From: Carposina sasakii
Taxonomy: Eukaryota > Arthropoda > Insecta > Lepidoptera > Carposinidae
NCBI GenBank assembly: GCA_014607495.2
Contig: CP053161.1
Coordinates: 434,001 to 498,000, forward strand
DNA: 64,000 bases
Reading direction: 5' to 3'
Position 1 is the stretch's first letter; each line of letters begins with the position of its first letter. Made by a program: the position numbers and the translations under genes. This document shows, piece after piece, positions 10,518 to 21,515 of the stretch. The notes below the pieces were generated by a model that saw only the letters and a program-made list of their open reading frames with translations, made no database searches and had not been told where the DNA came from.

Positions 10518-11750
10518 TTTGTAATATACATGTATCCTATTTGTAAATAAATTAATTCAATATTTACCGTCCAATGTTTTTGCGTCAATAAATACTATCA
10601 GATACGGGGTATAAGCAAATAATAAGAAAAACCAATGAATGGCTATTCTAAAATAATTTATATCTATGTATTTAAGTCAGTACATATCGTATGCGTATCG
10701 GGTAAAAGCGTGGGGATAGAGATTTCCATTCGATAGCGCGAGTCGAATTTCAAAGGGGTTTTTTTACTCGCGAAAATTTGAGATGGCTTAATGGCATGTA
10801 TTTTCTGAAATAAAAAGAAGTGTATATTACGTAGGTATGGCCACATCTTACAAGTTCAAACTAAAAAGCTATAAACTAACTTTTATCTAGAGAGGTAGCA
10901 TAGTAGCAAAATATGTGGCTTAGCCGTTTCATTAAAGAACATATGTTTAATATTTTATTCTAGGTAATGCTTAAAGTGGCCACACTAATAAAAAGAGTTA
11001 AACTAAGTATAAGCTGTTCACAGTTTAATTTGACAGGTATTATATAATATTGCTGTCAAAAATCAAATTATCGAGGTTGTTGAACGTTGAACTTTACGCG
11101 CGGCTTATTAGTAGCAGTGACGACTGTCAAGTTTCATTAAACTCGGTACAGTAAGAACTATTGATCAGAATATAACAAATAAATGAAAGTCACATTAAAA
11201 ACTAGATAATCGACAAATAAGTTGTATACTTAATATGCTTTCATCATTGACGTGATTTCATGTCGAAGTTTTTTTTTTTAATTATGACAATGAGTAAGTG
11301 TGACAAGCAGACAAGCAGAATTTCAGTCAGAAAATCAACAGATAAATAATGACTAGACTCAGACATGACAAAACTGTGGATTACTTGAACCCCTGAGCAT
11401 AATTTGAATTTGTTATCGAAGTGGCTTCTAATATTTCTTTTGGTAATTGGATGGGATGCTTCAGTAATAAAATTGTAATTAAAAATTAACTATTTGATAC
11501 ACCCCACACCTCCATTAGGGTGCATACTAAGTAGGCTGATAGGGCATATATTTTGTAAACAAACTTAAAATAAACTATTTGAATTTATAACATCGTAACA
11601 TAAGGTTTTATACGGTTTTAAGTGGATTAATATGGGTTTTACCTGCTATAGAGTATTGTAACTCGTATGCTACTCGAGGTCAGCTTATAATAGCTGTGTA
11701 ATAGCAAGTAGAGCCCTTAAAAAATGGACAAACCAAAACGGTTTGAGTAT
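10518..11750. other. AT-rich intergenic DNA
   Basis: No gene recognised. The 60-codon minus ORF near 10700 lacks any domain. GTAT at 11747-11750 is the left target duplication of the LTR element that follows. Confidence 0.5.
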
Positions 11751-12192
11751 TGTCACCGATGATTACTCGTTGGCGCAGCAGTATATTCAGGATGCGGAGT
11801 CAAACATCGCAGTTGCTATGTAGAACTATTTATTTATCACTTATACAGTTAAAGCTGCTTCAGGCGATATAACATTCGGGGAAAGAAGCAGCAAGAAACC
11901 CGATTCGCCGTAAATAGATTATATCGTTGCAATGTTTTTAAATAGAACAGAGATCGAGCAGAGTAACGTCTTACAAACTCAACAGTCAAGAATAAAGTGA
12001 CACCATTTAGTTTCTACCCTGCTATTTATACAACCATCGTAACCTCCCAGAACAATATTGCAGGAGTCATAATAGCTACTTTTATAAAATATAGCCTTTA
12101 ATCAATTGACTTTATATAATAATAATAATTAATATTATAAGGTACGCTATATATTCATATGTATGATGTGGTGCTGACTGTAAACTGTAACA
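11751..12192 (-). repeat. 3' LTR of the non-coding element
   Basis: It runs TGTCACCGAT...CTGTAACA on the plus strand and is identical to 17717-18158. On the minus strand, transcription would end here; AATAAA lies near 11829-11834. Confidence 0.92.
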
Positions 12193-12328
12193 CTCGGCCA
12201 TCCTGCATAAGCCGTGTCCCACGGCGCTCACTCTTAGTGGGTTGGACGAGGATCTGTAAAATAAAATTCACGCAGATTTCAGCTGTTCCCAATAAGTATA
12301 ATATCACACAAAAAAAGAACATTAAATC

Positions 12329-12612
12329 ACATAGACAGTGTCACATAGACAGCGTCATATGGACAGTGTCGCATAGACAGCGTCATATGGACAGTGTCAC
12401 ATAGACAGCGTCATATGGATAGTGTCACATAGACAGCGTCATATAGGCAGCGTCACATAGACAGCGTCACATAAACAGGGTCACATAGACAGCGTCACCT
12501 AGACAGGGTCACATAGACAGCGTCACATAGACAGCGTCACATAGACAGCGTCACATAGACAGCGAGCGTCACATAGACAGGGTCACATAGACAGCGTCAC
12601 ATAGACAACGTT
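12329..12612. repeat. 14-bp minisatellite (CACATAGACAGCGT)n
   Basis: About twenty tandem copies of CACATAGACAGCGT with variants (ATATGGACAG, AGACAGGGT) follow each other. The block lies about 140 bp inside the 3' LTR of the non-coding LTR element, where related elements keep 3' untranslated tandem repeats. Confidence 0.93.
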
Positions 12613-13084
12613 ATAATAATTATGGAAGCACACTGTCGTTATAATGGCAGACCTGACAGTAAACTGCATTATTCTTTGTCTTCATCTTTTGCAAACGGGT
12701 AGGTATGCGATTCTTTCGTTTTGATTCGGGTACTTAAGTCTTATTTCATTTTTAACTGTGTGTACTAAAAGTATTTATTTATCTACTTATTTGTAGAGTC
12801 AATTATTATAATCATGCATTCCAAGTAGAGAAGTAGTAGCTGATCAATTATAGTGGGCGAACGAATCGCTTAAGTTTGGAGGGTTCACATAGTACATTTT
12901 TTTCGACAGAAGTTGGCTAACTATTTGGGGCTTATAAGTTCATTGTAATTAACTTTCTGAAGCTTGTAAAAGTACCTATGTATAATATTTAAGTTATTAT
13001 CCTACACTGAAATTATTTTATTGTTTTGTTTATTCTATTTCCCCTTATTTTTTTTTAAATGTCATCGGTAAGCGTAGCGTTGCA

Positions 13085-13230
13085 CGCGCTCCAGCCAGAT
13101 AGACTGATGACTTAAAGAATGGGGATGGCAGTGATTTGACGACAAAATGGGAGATCAAGTAGTGTGACGTGCTCTGGTGGAGGCGTACATCCCGCAGTGG
13201 ACTGCAATTGGCTGAAAACGATGACGATTC
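13085..13230 (+). mobile_element. non-LTR 3' tail fragment
   Basis: The end CGTACATCCCGCAGTGGACT...TTGGCTGAAAACGATGACG is a diverged form of the tail seen at 60485-60550 (CTACGTCCAGTAGTGGACTA...GGCTGATAATGATGATG). It lies inside the non-coding LTR element. Confidence 0.55.
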
Positions 13231-14204
13231 CCCCTTTTTGTACCTAACTAGAAGTATAATAATTGCAATAAATAGGTAGATAATTCATTCCTTTTTTCTA
13301 TGGATAATTCAGACACAACATCGTCATATAGATCATACGTCACAAAGATACTTAATATTATTATTTTCGGTACAAGCATAGAGGAGAATAGCTGGAACAA
13401 GGTCGAAAACTCTAAGGTGTTTCCATTTCTTAAGTAGGAGTAGATTCTTGTTTAGGAGACATAGATTGAATACATCACAATGTGGGTTATGTCACAGAGA
13501 CTAAGTCACATATACAACATCAAGACAAGTTCTACAGGTTTCAGTTAAAGCTCAGTGATAGACTTTACTTAGTTCTAGGCACTATTCATATCATTGTGTA
13601 ATATACTTTCCTCAAACATAGCCTTAAACCAGTAAGTTTTAACATTCCCCGCATTTTTTCCTAATTATTTTATAAATTTTACTAGCTTCACATTGAACTA
13701 ATATTAGAAATCTAGAACTCAATTGAATAACCTTAATAAAAAATTTCTTACTAGCAGTATCTACGACTTGTTAACACCATGAACCGTAGGTACCTACTTC
13801 TCATATGGTACGATATTATTTTAAGTGATCTACATTAGTCGAACTGGTTTATTTTATTGAAACTGTACCAGACTTTTGCAGAGGCACATTAAATTTGCTA
13901 AATATTTTCACAATGTTTTATTTATATTTATTATGCTATTATGTTAGCATTATTATGTTAACTTCCTGTTGTATTATACTCGTATCTATCATCGCAAAGT
14001 ATTTCTATACTGTAATATGAATATTAATTTAACTACTAAGTTACAGTTCAGGTCTACACTGTTACATTTCATTGTAAAATTGGATTATTAAACCATATTA
14101 CTAAACTGTATTTATTGCTAACCGTTGTGATTCAAACATATTCTTAAACTGCCTGGCTCATCTGGATTGTTAAACTGATTTTGTGAACTTGTATTCATAA
14201 ACTT

Positions 14205-14310
14205 GTATTCAAAATTGGTCAGAAGTGGCACCATGTGGTTCTAACGGCCCTTGTTGCTCTGCCTACCCCGTAAGGGATAAAGGCGTGATTATATGTATGT
14301 TATATGTATG
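14205..14310 (+). mobile_element. 5'-truncated (TATG)n non-LTR insertion inside the LTR element
   Basis: It matches the last ~95 bp of the 6681 element (AAAATTGGTCAGAAGTGGCA... to repeated TATG). It is flanked by a 13-bp target duplication TATTCATAAACTT at 14192 and 14311. Confidence 0.85.
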
Positions 14311-14517
14311 TATTCATAAACTTTCTATACATTGCTGGGTTTTATTAGTATTGCTAACCTGTCTATAGGTTGCTAGGTTGCTTTTCTAAACAGTATTCCT
14401 AATCTGTAAACTTTAAATGCATTGTATTGTTTAACAGCATTGCTAACTACTTTGTTTTTCTAAGGGACATCGCTTAATTGTATTTCTGAACTGCGCCACT
14501 AAGTTACAGTGCTAAAC

Positions 14518-14865
14518 TTTATTTTATTTATTTTATATTTATTTATTTTATATTTATTTTATTTAAATTTTGTATTTAAATTTATTTATTTATTTAAGTT
14601 TATTATAAATTTATTTATTTACTTAAATTTATTTTAAGTTAACCATTTAATGTTCATTTATTTAAATTTATTTATATGTTTAAATTTATGTAAAAAAAAT
14701 TTATTTATTAAAATTTATTTATTTAAATATATTTATTTAAATTCATTTATTTAAATTTATTTATTTATTTAAATTTATTTTAAATTATTTATTTATTTAA
14801 ATTTATTTTAAATTATTTATTTATTTTAATTAATTTTTAATTTATTTATTTATTGATTTATTCTT
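14518..14865. repeat. A/T low-complexity tract based on ATTTATTT
   Basis: About 350 bp consist almost only of A and T in ATTTATTTAAATTT-like phrases with irregular spacing. It separates non-repetitive DNA from the 25-bp satellite. Confidence 0.9.
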
Positions 14866-14879
14866 CAAACTCAATTGTT

Positions 14880-15880
14880 TAAACTGTACAGTTATCTGCA
14901 TCTTATACTGTATAGTTAAGTTCACCTGCATCTCTAGACTGTATTGTTAACTATATCCTCAAACTATGTACTTAATTGCATCCTTAAACTGTATAGTTAA
15001 CTGCATTTTCAAACTATGGTTAAAGCATCTCTAACTTGTATAGTTAACTGCAACTCTAAATTATAATTAATTGTATGTCTAAACTGTATAGTTAAGTGCA
15101 TCTCTAAACGGTATAGTTACTTGCATCTCTAAACTGTATAGTTAACTGTATCTCTAAACTATATAAATAACTGCAACTTTGAACTCTATAATTAACTGCA
15201 AGTCTATACTGTGTAGATAACTGCATCTCTAAACTGTAAAGTTAACTGCAACTCCAAACTGTATAGTTACTACAACCCTAAATTGTATAGTTAACTTCAA
15301 CTCTAAACTGTTTGGTTAACTGCATCTCTAAACTGTTTGGTTAACTGCAACTCTAAAATGTATAGTTAACTGCAACTCTAAAATGTATAGTTAACTGCAA
15401 CTCTAAAATGTATAGTTAACTGCAACTCTAAAATGTATAGTTAACTGCAACTCTAAAATGTATAGTTAACTGCAACTCTAAAATGTATAGTTAACTGCAA
15501 CTCTAAGCTGTATAGGTATAGTTAGCTGTAACTCTAAGCTGTACCTATATAGTTAACTGCAACTCTAAAATGTATAGTTAACTGCTACTTTAAACCTAAT
15601 CTGTATAATCAACTGCAACTTTAAACTGTATAGTCAGCTGCAACTCTAAACTGTATATTTAACTGAAACTCTAAACTGTATTGTTAGTATAACTCTTAAC
15701 TGTATAGTTAACTAAAACTTTTACTATATTAGTTAACTGCACTTCTAATCGTAGTAAACCGCACCTCTAACTATAGTTAATTGTACTTCTAACTGTATCT
15801 CTATAGGTATATTGTTTAGTCAACTGCATTTCTAACCTAAAGAGTGAACTGCATCTCTAGATAGTTTTACCAAACTTTAT
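14880..15880. repeat. 25-bp satellite (AACTCTAAAATGTATAGTTAACTGC)n, degenerate at its edges
   Basis: The core at 15350-15500 repeats with an exact 25-bp period and little variation. Toward both ends the unit becomes diverged and irregular (CTGTATAGTTAACTGCATCTC variants), fading by about 15880 with scattered half-units to 16120. This edge-to-centre gradient is the usual sign of expansion by unequal exchange or replication slippage. Confidence 0.9.
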
Positions 15881-17520
15881 ACCGTATTATAACCGCATTG
15901 CTCAATTGCATAGCTAACTACACTGCTATTTGCATTGTTAAACTGCACTCAAAAATTTAATAGGAAAACTGCATATCTAAACTAATAATTTCTAACCAAC
16001 ACTGTTGTGAACTTCAGAAACTCTAATTGCATTGTTAAAGTGCATTATGAAACTGCATCGTTAAATTGTATCCTAAAATTGCACTAGCAAACTGTATTAC
16101 CAAGATGCATGGCATTATTACGAGTGTACTACCTAATTTATCTATATACCTACTATAGAAACTAGGGTATCGTATTGCTATGCCGCATTTACCTTCCATT
16201 TCCTATTTATCACGATTGCTAATAACGGCATACCCGCTAAATATATAAGGATCAAATAATTATATTGTAGTTGCAATGAATACTAAATAATACTTTCGTG
16301 TGTCAGTACACATAATCAATATCATATTGTTTCTCAAAAGTCTCTTATCACCTTCCCAAATACTAAGCATGGCGTAGCAAGAAGATGCCAACAATCAAGC
16401 CCAGAAACATAAAGCCCAGACAAAAGTCTCGCATTTATGCTACTACACCCCATGGTTTGAATCTATTGTAAGGTGAATATTATTCGTATCATATCTACAC
16501 ATAATATAATAAAACGGGTCGTAACTTATTATGATAACGACATGGATACACGAAAGCCGTATCTTGAAAAACTGTCATAAACTATTAGATTAAAGTTGCA
16601 AAATTCACACAGCATATTAAACAAATTACATGTTTCGATCTTACCCAGAATAAGCAGCTCCTGATACGCCACAACAGCCAGGTGCTCTTCTGTACGGCCC
16701 ACAGATTACCCCCGTACGGCCCCAAGCGGTGGCGACGGTCTCCGGAAAAATAATCATGAACACCGATGCATGTTAGATCATGAAACAAGAGAACATAATT
16801 TAGAACCAAATTATCTTAACGATAATTACCCTAGTGTGGGTAGATTTCAAAGTACCTATATTTTAAATAGCATGTAAGTAAATTACTACAAAACTCCACG
16901 TAATAAAAACATGTTTGCTGGTTTGCTGACAAAAATCTTCATTTTCCAACAGGACAAACCACCAATACAATCTACTTATGCATTTATGTATAGTTTACAT
17001 ATTTTAGTATAACAATATTCCCGATTATGGACTGACATTATTGTTTAAATTTAACTAAATAAATCTTGCTAGTCAAACATACCTGCAGTGGTAATTAAAA
17101 CTTAATAACGGAACATTATTTGAAATACTTAGGTACCCCAATAAAGTCAAACGCATAATAGATACATTTTGTGCACCGAGATTTTTGTAAATATTGATAC
17201 GAATATTCTTTACGTACTGTTTGTGCAACTAACATAGTTTTTCTTTCTGGTAGGTACGACATTTACGTACGGTAACCTACGCTAACCGTAAACTACACTA
17301 AAACAAAAATCACGTACCAACGGTACGGTATGAAGCAAGGATTTTGGTATAAGTATCCACATAAGCAGAGCTAACAAACAAATATATCTAACCTTTAAGT
17401 TGTGATGCGGAATCGGCTCCCACTGCAGATGGACATTAAAAGATCTTGACACTGGCGCTCTTAACAGCAACAGCATGGAATTTAGGTAGTACAGCAGCAT
17501 CATTGATTGGGTTCTAGTAA

Positions 17521-17703
17521 TTACATTGTCTTCATCCTCTTGTTTCTCCAGTTTCTTGTTGTTTCATGTTGAATATATTCCAGTTGTCCATAAAAAAAAA
17601 AATCTCCATCCTTTTGTGTACATTCTTCACAAATTTTGCCATGTTTCGCAAATCTTTTCTTGCAGTCGTCACCCGTGGGCAGGGCGGGTTTATTTTCCGG
17701 CAT
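17521..17703 (-). CDS. short gag-position ORF, 60 codons
   Basis: The ATG at 17703 sits in the GTGGGATGC motif, 14 bases from the 5' LTR, where gag begins in related elements. The predicted product MPENKPALPTGDD... has a basic stretch and a CxxC pair (residues 24-27), then stops. No capsid, zinc-knuckle, protease or RT motif follows in any frame. It is either the stub of a deleted gag or an unrelated short ORF. Plus-strand ORFs across the same bases are shadows. Confidence 0.4.
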   Translation of the reverse strand: MPENKPALPTGDDCKKRFAKHGKICEECTQKDGDFFFYGQLEYIQHETTRNWRNKRMKTM

Positions 17704-17716
17704 CCCACTTCTGAAG

Positions 17717-18158
17717 TGTCACCGATGATTACTCGTTGGCGCAGCAGTATATTCAGGATGCGGAGTCAAACATCGCAGTTGCTATGTAGAACTATTTATT
17801 TATCACTTATACAGTTAAAGCTGCTTCAGGCGATATAACATTCGGGGAAAGAAGCAGCAAGAAACCCGATTCGCCGTAAATAGATTATATCGTTGCAATG
17901 TTTTTAAATAGAACAGAGATCGAGCAGAGTAACGTCTTACAAACTCAACAGTCAAGAATAAAGTGACACCATTTAGTTTCTACCCTGCTATTTATACAAC
18001 CATCGTAACCTCCCAGAACAATATTGCAGGAGTCATAATAGCTACTTTTATAAAATATAGCCTTTAATCAATTGACTTTATATAATAATAATAATTAATA
18101 TTATAAGGTACGCTATATATTCATATGTATGATGTGGTGCTGACTGTAAACTGTAACA
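17717..18158 (-). repeat. 5' LTR of the non-coding element
   Basis: It is identical to 11751-12192 over 442 bases. On the minus strand it reads TGTTACAG...GGTGACA. Confidence 0.92.
17987..17996 (-). promoter_or_regulatory. TATA box in the 5' LTR
   Basis: TATAAATAGC on the minus strand, in a TTGTATAAATAGCAGG context, is a strong TATA element. Transcription would start about 25-30 bases further on and read into the satellite-filled interior. The same box is at 12021-12030 in the 3' LTR. Confidence 0.6.
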
Positions 18159-18325
18159 GTATTTATTTTATTATTGTTTTTAATTTTAATAGATCTATCT
18201 TGATGAAATAAATATCTCTCATTTTGTTCTATAGCTAGATATTATCTATTAAAATCAATTAAAAGCTCCACGTAAGAATGCGGGCATGATTGCTAACTAC
18301 TGATCTTGGCTCAAATAACCCGATA

Positions 18326-18533
18326 TCACTACATAGTAAAACATAGTCGCTGTCGCTGTCTGTCCGTCCCTATGTATGCTTAAATCTTTAAAACTACGCA
18401 ACGGATTTTTAAGCGGTTGTTTTAAATAGATAGAGTGATTCAAGAGGAAGGTTTACATGTAACTAAGGACCCGCCCCGGCTTCGCACAGGTGTAATACTC
18501 TTTCTCGCGTACGAAGTCGTGGGCGGCCGCTAG
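18326..18533 (+). mobile_element. short Helitron-like element
   Basis: It starts TCACTACATAGTAAAACATA after an A and ends GTGGGCGGCCGCTAG before a T. The internal phrase AAACTACGCAACGGATTTT followed by AGATAGAGTGATTCAAGAGG is a pattern I associate with non-autonomous Helitrons. The total is 208 bp with no ORF. Confidence 0.65.
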
Positions 18534-20704
18534 TATTTTATTAACTCTAACCTTACTTCAAAATCTACTACTTTTATTATTACAAATAACAAAGTCATTC
18601 CTCTTAAAGATCACACAACTATTTACAACAAAATAATATGACACAACAAACTTAACCTTAACACGCGTCTATAAGCCTTCGTGCACATTATATTAACTTA
18701 TTACAACATAATTTATTATTCTATCATTACCGTGACGCGATCGCGTGACGCCCCATCATAAGTTAGCCTCATCTGGCCCACCGCTGTTAATTTCATTGGA
18801 CATAGTGACAAAAATTCTGTTTACTTTGCCCATTTGGTGTTAAAATGACAGTACATGATCCTTATTGGAAGTACCGAGAAGAGATGCCCTTACAACGTTT
18901 GCTCTAATAATAGGACACTTATTAATATCCGGCTCGAAGGACCACTTGGCATGTAGTAAGTTCAAAGTCAATCTCACCTGCCCGTGGTGCACCCTGCTAT
19001 TTAACGAACGAATCTCTGACGTTAACTAGCTTTTAATACCTATTTAGAATGGCACCGGTCGCTAAATTTGTGTCTGAAAAGCGATGGTAGGCTCACCCAT
19101 TACCACATATTTTCTGTTATAATTATAACAGTGTCACCGTTGCGCGGCTGACAGACGATAATCTAAGACTGCTGTTCACTGTTTAGTTATTGGTACCTAC
19201 TTCGTCTGTTGCAAGACCTATTGGTTATCGCATCTCCTTCATGTACTTCTTTCACGATATGATACAGGTAAGAAGTGATAAGAATGATAATGAAGTGGAG
19301 TTAATTAAGTAATTCGTGTGTTATGGGGCTTAGAGTGGTTCCTGCTGGGTTTTCTTGTTCAGATAAACGCGATAAGGAACCTTATGAAATCAAAATTATT
19401 CACTATTAGGTTTAGTTATGTAGATATAATATGAATCATTTCATCTTTAAAAATAGCAGAAGATTTGTTATATATAAGAAAGTCACTTCTTCTATTTGTT
19501 TATGGACTTTTGTCATGTCAAGCCTATATATTTAAGAAAATCTAATATTATTAACATTAGAACCTACATGTATAAATATAAAGCATCATATTCTTAAAAA
19601 TTTATTTATCGTTTTTTGCAATCTTCCACCCAAAATCTTTAAACCATAAAACAAGCACGTCACAGTAACAATGGAATTAATTAATTACCAGAAAGTGTAG
19701 TACCCTTAACCATTGGTCGGACAGTACTAAAGTGGTAATGTCACGACCACGTGCGTCGTAAAGCGTGTGAGAAACGAGTGCCGCGTTCAAATCGGACACG
19801 GCATCAATTCGACCGGTTATTGATATTGGCGGGATGGGAAGAAAAATGCATGGGGCGAACTGAATTTCTGATGAAGAGTTGATCCTTTAGTTTAGTGGTG
19901 AAACGCTATTTGGTTATTGTAATGTATGAACGAGTTTATGTTAGCTTTCAACCTGAGAAATTTCCAAGAAACCTCCAAAATTTATAGTGACCTATTAAGT
20001 GTTTATTTGCTAATAAACTCGGGGTCTGTTTATAAATAGATAGAGTAGTTGATATCCTGTTTATTATAGGGAACTAACATTTTTCCTTCTTCAATAACAT
20101 TTCTTCTACGACAACTTTTTCTGAAACTACTCTACACATACGAGTACTTGTTAGAGGTAGTTATCAAAGTTCGAATAGATACGCTGAAGTATGGTAAAAG
20201 AAATAATATGCATTGATACACCATATTCATATATGTATATCTCGTAAATCATTATTCATGTCAATACTTTCAAAGAAAATGTCTACATTTTCTGATCAGA
20301 AAATAAAGTTGGCGACATGTAGGTACGTAGGACTGCCTTATTTTTACAACTTGCACGCATACCACCGTGTCACCACAATCTATGTGAAATGGAAATATCC
20401 TACCCAAATGATTATACTTCCACGGTGTATCACCCTGGAATTAAGTTTGTTTATATTCATATGTAGTCCAGCGATGCACTCTTCGTGATTCCATTTGGGA
20501 ATTGCTTGCTCGTACTCTGTGGTGGGCCGAGGCTGACAAATCTGTATTTCCATAATAAAAAATCATATTTTATGCCGTATCTGCGATGTTACTATGAAGT
20601 TGATACAGAAAATTACTATCGTAAAGAAAAGTTTACCAATAATTGGTAATACTGTAGGTACATTATTTAAGAGGAGATTTTCCATTGTTTATTTATTATT
20701 GTTT
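18534..20704. other. AT-rich intergenic DNA
   Basis: No gene recognised. Positions 19060-19105 (GTGTCTGAAAAGCGATGGTA...ATTACCACAT) recur in inverse at about 23218-23262. A CCACGTGCG/GCGTG-rich patch lies at 19740-19800. The 91-codon ORF at 20213-20488 has no recognisable domain. Confidence 0.5.
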
Positions 20705-20939
20705 ATATTATGGAGAAGTGTTTTTATCTTAGTCAAGATATTATATATTATAAAATTATTAATAAAGAAATGGAAAAAATTCCTCACCCGGGTGGGAATC
20801 GAACCCACGACCTCTGCATTCCGTGCCAGCGCTCTTACCACTGATTCCCACCCGGGTGAGGAATTTTTTTCCATTTCTTTATTAATAATTTTATAATATA
20901 TAATATCTTGACTAAGATAAAAACACTTCTCCATAATAT
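20705..20939. repeat. 96-bp inverted repeat around a tRNA-like SINE core
   Basis: The arms 20705-20800 and 20844-20939 are reverse complements with only minor differences, separated by 43 bases. Each arm carries the ACCCGGGTGAGGAATTTTTT end of the SINE and its A/T tail. It looks like two SINE copies in head-to-head orientation, one truncated in the tRNA-like part. Confidence 0.85.
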
Positions 20940-21103
20940 AATCCGTTAGGATATGGTTGATCGTTTCATCATTAAAACATTGTGCTGAGGGATTCAGCTT
21001 TGTTTGCCGAGATTTGGCTTATGTATAGCTATCGGGATGAAAAATAACATTTCCAATAATGTAATTTCAAAAAGAGATGGTAAAATTCGCCACCCGAGTA
21101 ATT

Positions 21104-21175
21104 GACCCGGTGGCTCAGTGGTAAGAGCGCTGGCACGGAATGCAGAGGTCGTGGGTTCGATTCCCACCCGGGTGA
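21104..21175 (+). mobile_element. tRNA-derived SINE module (first tandem copy)
   Basis: The module GACCCGGTGGCTCAGTGG...GATTCCCACCCGGGT has a pairing acceptor-like end, a good D arm and T arm, and both RNA polymerase III internal promoter boxes. The anticodon stem pairs poorly and no clear anticodon can be assigned, so it is a SINE head rather than a tRNA gene. Confidence 0.75.
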
Positions 21176-21418
21176 GGAATTTTTTCCATTTCTTTATTAA
21201 TAATTTTATAATATATAATATCTTGACTAAGATAAAAACACTTCTCCATAATATAATCCGTTAGGATATGGTTGATCGTTTCATCATTAAAACATTGTGC
21301 TGAGGGATTCAGCTTTGTTTGCCGAGATTTGGCTTATGTATAGCTATCGGGATGAAAAATAACATTTCCAATAATGTAATTTCAAAAAGAGATGGTAAAA
21401 TTCGCCACCCGAGTAATT

Positions 21419-21490
21419 GACCCGGTGGCTCAGTGGTAAGAGCGCTGGCACGGAATGCAGAGGTCGTGGGTTCGATTCCCACCCGGGTGA
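21419..21490 (+). mobile_element. tRNA-derived SINE module (second tandem copy)
   Basis: It is the same module 315 bp further on, with identical boxes A and B and the GAGGAATTTTTTCC tail. Confidence 0.75.
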
Positions 21491-21515
21491 GGAATTTTTT
21501 CCATTTCTTTATTAT

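Larger units (their letters stand above)
11751..18158 (-). mobile_element. non-coding LTR retrotransposon (LARD-like), recent insertion
   Basis: Two 442-bp direct repeats with TG...CA ends lie at 11751 and 17717 and are identical base for base as read. GTAT is duplicated at 11747 and 18159. Orientation is minus: the LTR has a TATAAATAGC box and downstream AATAAA signal on that strand, a GTGGGATGC motif follows the 5' LTR by 8 bases, and ATGGCCGAG abuts the 3' LTR. The 5.5-kb interior has no gag-pol apart from a 60-codon ORF next to the 5' LTR. It is filled with a minisatellite, an A/T tract, a 25-bp satellite and non-LTR fragments. By known LTR biology it would need proteins supplied by another element. 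Confidence 0.9.
20856..21515 (+). repeat. tandem duplication, period 315 bp, carrying SINE copies
   Basis: CCGTTAGGATATGGTTGATC occurs at 20943 and 21258, and the sequence in between repeats without visible differences up to about 21515. Each unit has one tRNA-like module with box A TGGCTCAGTGG and box B GGTTCGATTCC. Confidence 0.88.

Noticed and set aside
12329..12612. 14-bp repeats as a possible CRISPR or coding repeat
   Set aside because: There are no spacers, and the period of 14 shifts the frame at each unit.
15350..15500. Regular short repeats that might be a CRISPR array
   Set aside because: The units are contiguous 25-mers without unique spacers, in eukaryotic repeat-rich DNA, so this is a satellite.
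20594..20896. 100-codon ORF with a VGIEPTTSAFRASALTT reading
   Set aside because: It is a translation of the inverted tRNA-derived SINE. The same false peptide arises at 22705-22920 and in many repeat-bearing genomes.
21104..21175. Functional tRNA gene
   Set aside because: The anticodon stem does not pair, no anticodon is definable, and the module is part of a longer repeated SINE.
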